NCBI GenBank assembly: GCA_046350255.1
Contig: JAXMAV010000007.1
Location: 62,001 to 126,000 of the forward strand
Source: CALDUY01 sp046350255
Lineage (GTDB): Bacteria > Planctomycetota > Planctomycetia > Gemmatales > Gemmataceae
Length of the DNA: 64,000 bases
Direction: 5' to 3'
In this document: in pieces, positions 62,408 to 64,000 of the stretch
Layout: every line of letters begins with the position of its first letter
Numbering within the stretch: position 1 is the stretch's first letter
The notes under the pieces: model-generated
Database searches by the model: none
Seen by the model: the letters and a program-made list of their open reading frames with translations, nothing else
What the model was told of the DNA's origin: nothing
Position numbers and translations under genes: made by a program

Positions 62408-63871
62408 ATGGCCAAGGAAACCTACCACGGTCCCCTGGAGCAGGTGGACCCCTGTTGCTGGCGCATCCCCAAAAGCTACAAGCCCGGCATGCGCGTCGAT
62501 GGGCTCATCTTCGCCAGCGACAAGCTCGTCAAGCACCTGGTGAAGGATCAGGCCCCCGAACAGGTCGCCAATGTCGCCTTTCTCCCGGGGATCCAGACCG
62601 CCAGCCTGGCCATGCCCGACATTCACTGGGGCTACGGCTTCTGCATCGGCGGCGTGGCCGCCACCGACCCCGAGGAAGGCGGCGTCATCTCCCCCGGCGG
62701 CGTCGGCTACGACGTCAACTGCGGCGTGCGCCTCGTCCGTTCCAACCTCTTCTACCGCGAGGTCAAGCGCCACATCCGCGAGCTGGTCGAGGAGCTGTTC
62801 CGCCGCGTTCCCACGGGCATGGGCAAGTCGGGCCGCTATCACTTCGACTCGCGCGAATTGCGCCAGCTCATGGGCGAGGGGGTGAACTACCTCAAGGGGC
62901 GCGGCCTGGCCTCCGAGAACGACATCGCTCACACCGAGGCCGAGGGTTGCCTCGCTGACGCCGATCCTTCCCTGGTCAGCGACATGGCCCTGAAGCGCGG
63001 CCTCGATCAGTGCGGCACCCTGGGATCGGGCAACCACTTCCTCGAGGTACAGGTGGTCGATCACGTCTTCGATGAAACCGCCGCCGGCGTCATGGGGCTG
63101 GAAAAGGACATGATCTGCGTCATGATCCACTCCGGCTCGCGCGGCCTGGGCTACCAGGTCTGCGACGACGCCCTGACCGCCTTTCGCCGCGTCCCGGAGA
63201 AGTACGGCATCGAGCTACCCGACCGTCAGCTGGCCTGCGCCCCCGCGCAAAGCCCCGAGGGCCAGCGCTACATCGGCGCCATGCGGGCGGCAGCCAACTT
63301 CGCCTGGTGCAACCGGCAGCTGCTCATGATGCAGGCCCGCGAGGTCTTCGCCCACGTCTTCGGCCGGACCTGGCAAGAACTGCAGATGAACCTCATCTAC
63401 GATGTCTGCCACAACATCGCCAAGCTGGAAGAACACACCGTCGATGGCAAGAAGAAGCGCGTGTGGGTCCATCGCAAGGGCGCCACGCGGGCCTTTCCTC
63501 CGGGCCACCCCGAGGTGCCGGCCATCTACCGCGGCATCGGCCAGCCCGTCATCATCCCCGGTGACATGGGCCGCGCCAGCTGGGTCCTGGTGGGCCAGCC
63601 CGGCAGCATGGAGCGCACCTTCGGCACGACCTGCCACGGCGCAGGCCGTCTTCTGAGTCGCACCGCCGCCGTGCGCCATTCCGGCACCCGTCGCATCGAC
63701 AAGGAGCTGGAAGCCCAGGGAGTCATCGCCCGCGCCCAGAGCCGCCGCGGCCTCGCCGAGGAGCAACCCCAGGCCTACAAGAACGTCGACGACGTGGTGG
63801 ACGTCGTCGACCAGGCGAACCTGTCGCGCAAGGTGGCCCGAATGCGCCCCATCGGCGTGATCAAGGGATAG
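62408..63871 (+). CDS. rtcB: RNA-splicing ligase RtcB
   Basis: 487 residues. Joins 2',3'-cyclic phosphate and 5'-OH RNA ends using GTP and Mn2+. Visible signatures: GGVGYDVNCGVRLVRS (Asp and Cys metal ligands), GTLGSGNHFLEVQ, MIHSGSRGLGYQV, and TTCHGAGRLLSRTAA with the His that is guanylylated. The end MRPIGVIKG is also typical. GAGAGGAACC lies upstream of the ATG. With archease it forms a two-gene RNA repair operon. Confidence 0.96.
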   Translation: MAKETYHGPLEQVDPCCWRIPKSYKPGMRVDGLIFASDKLVKHLVKDQAPEQVANVAFLPGIQTASLAMPDIHWGYGFCIGGVAATDPEEGGVISPGGVGYDVNCGVRLVRSNLFYREVKRHIRELVEELFRRVPTGMGKSGRYHFDSRELRQLMGEGVNYLKGRGLASENDIAHTEAEGCLADADPSLVSDMALKRGLDQCGTLGSGNHFLEVQVVDHVFDETAAGVMGLEKDMICVMIHSGSRGLGYQVCDDALTAFRRVPEKYGIELPDRQLACAPAQSPEGQRYIGAMRAAANFAWCNRQLLMMQAREVFAHVFGRTWQELQMNLIYDVCHNIAKLEEHTVDGKKKRVWVHRKGATRAFPPGHPEVPAIYRGIGQPVIIPGDMGRASWVLVGQPGSMERTFGTTCHGAGRLLSRTAAVRHSGTRRIDKELEAQGVIARAQSRRGLAEEQPQAYKNVDDVVDVVDQANLSRKVARMRPIGVIKG

Positions 63872-63893
63872 CCCGCCGCGTAGGCACTTCGCC

Positions 63894-63921
63894 TTGTAAA
63901 TGCGGTGCGAGAGCGTATAAC
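63894..63921 (+). promoter_or_regulatory. sigma70-type promoter downstream of rtcB
   Basis: TTGTAA (63894-63899), 16-base spacer, TATAAC (63916-63921). It would drive the gene beginning at the right edge. Confidence 0.4.
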
Positions 63922-63974
63922 CCCCGGCTCACACCATAATTTATTGATCGAATTCGTACCCGGGGGGGATGACC

Positions 63975-64000
63975 ATGCGGGGCGGAAAACTCCTGCGCGC
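63975..64000 (+). CDS. start of a gene at the right edge (partial)
   Basis: A G-rich ribosome binding site (63962-63968) precedes ATG at 63975 and MRGGKLLR before the sequence ends. A second ATG is 6 bases upstream. The basic start would suit a signal peptide; nothing more can be said. Confidence 0.35.

Overview
The window is a GC-rich chromosomal segment from a planctomycete, most likely of the Gemmatales/Isosphaerales type. This placement is an inference from gene content: DUF1592 and DUF1552 proteins, a DUF1501 protein, a PVC-type heme-binding CxxCH protein, DUF1080, two FGly sulfatases, secreted HEAT/propeller proteins, an internalin-like LRR protein, a J-like/terpenoid-cyclase-fold protein and a Cys-rich secreted protein of a type common in planctomycetes. 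No rRNA, tRNA, transposon or phage gene was seen, and base composition looks even throughout. Most genes have a recognisable GGAG-type ribosome binding site, which decided many of the starts.

Layout. 1-5.8 kb: an exopolysaccharide/exosortase locus (Wzz-like start of a gene running off the left edge, exosortase, tandem PilZ protein, Wza-like SLBB lipoprotein, two small secreted proteins). 6-17.6 kb: a J-like/toroid membrane protein, DnaE2-type polymerase, RMD1/DUF155 protein, phytoene-desaturase-like oxidoreductase, sulfatase and a secreted HExxH protein. 17.6-29.9 kb: secreted degradation functions, with a minus-strand run DUF1592-DUF1552-CocE and, divergent to it, a 1806-residue ceramidase/PVC-heme fusion. 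29.9-34.2 kb: aroF preceded by a promoter, about 235 nt of structured RNA and an intrinsic terminator; then a Lys-rich secreted protein, a membrane TPR-like protein and a four-copy short repeat. 34.3-44.7 kb: methyltransferase, M20 peptidase, CoxG-like protein, second sulfatase, a small Tat-signal protein with five TTxxxxEE-like repeats, S9 peptidase, DapA-like aldolase, YbdK-type carboxylate-amine ligase, and a metal ABC binding protein plus ATPase without a permease. 44.7-53.1 kb: four tandem paralogous HEAT plus beta-propeller proteins. 53.3-64 kb: parvulin foldase, GGQ release-factor-like protein, dual-specificity phosphatase, metallophosphoesterase, DUF1501, DUF1080, SelA/DgaE-like PLP enzyme, LRR protein, and an archease-rtcB RNA-repair operon.

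The two observations most worth following are (i) the small Tat-signal protein at 38092-38469, whose repeats match the TTxxxxEE core motif of plesiocin-type graspetides (omega-ester-linked RiPPs), and (ii) the structured leader or small RNA upstream of aroF, in which minus-strand-specific G-U pairs, a UUCG tetraloop hairpin, a short SD-preceded reading frame and a terminator lie between a good sigma70-type promoter and the gene.
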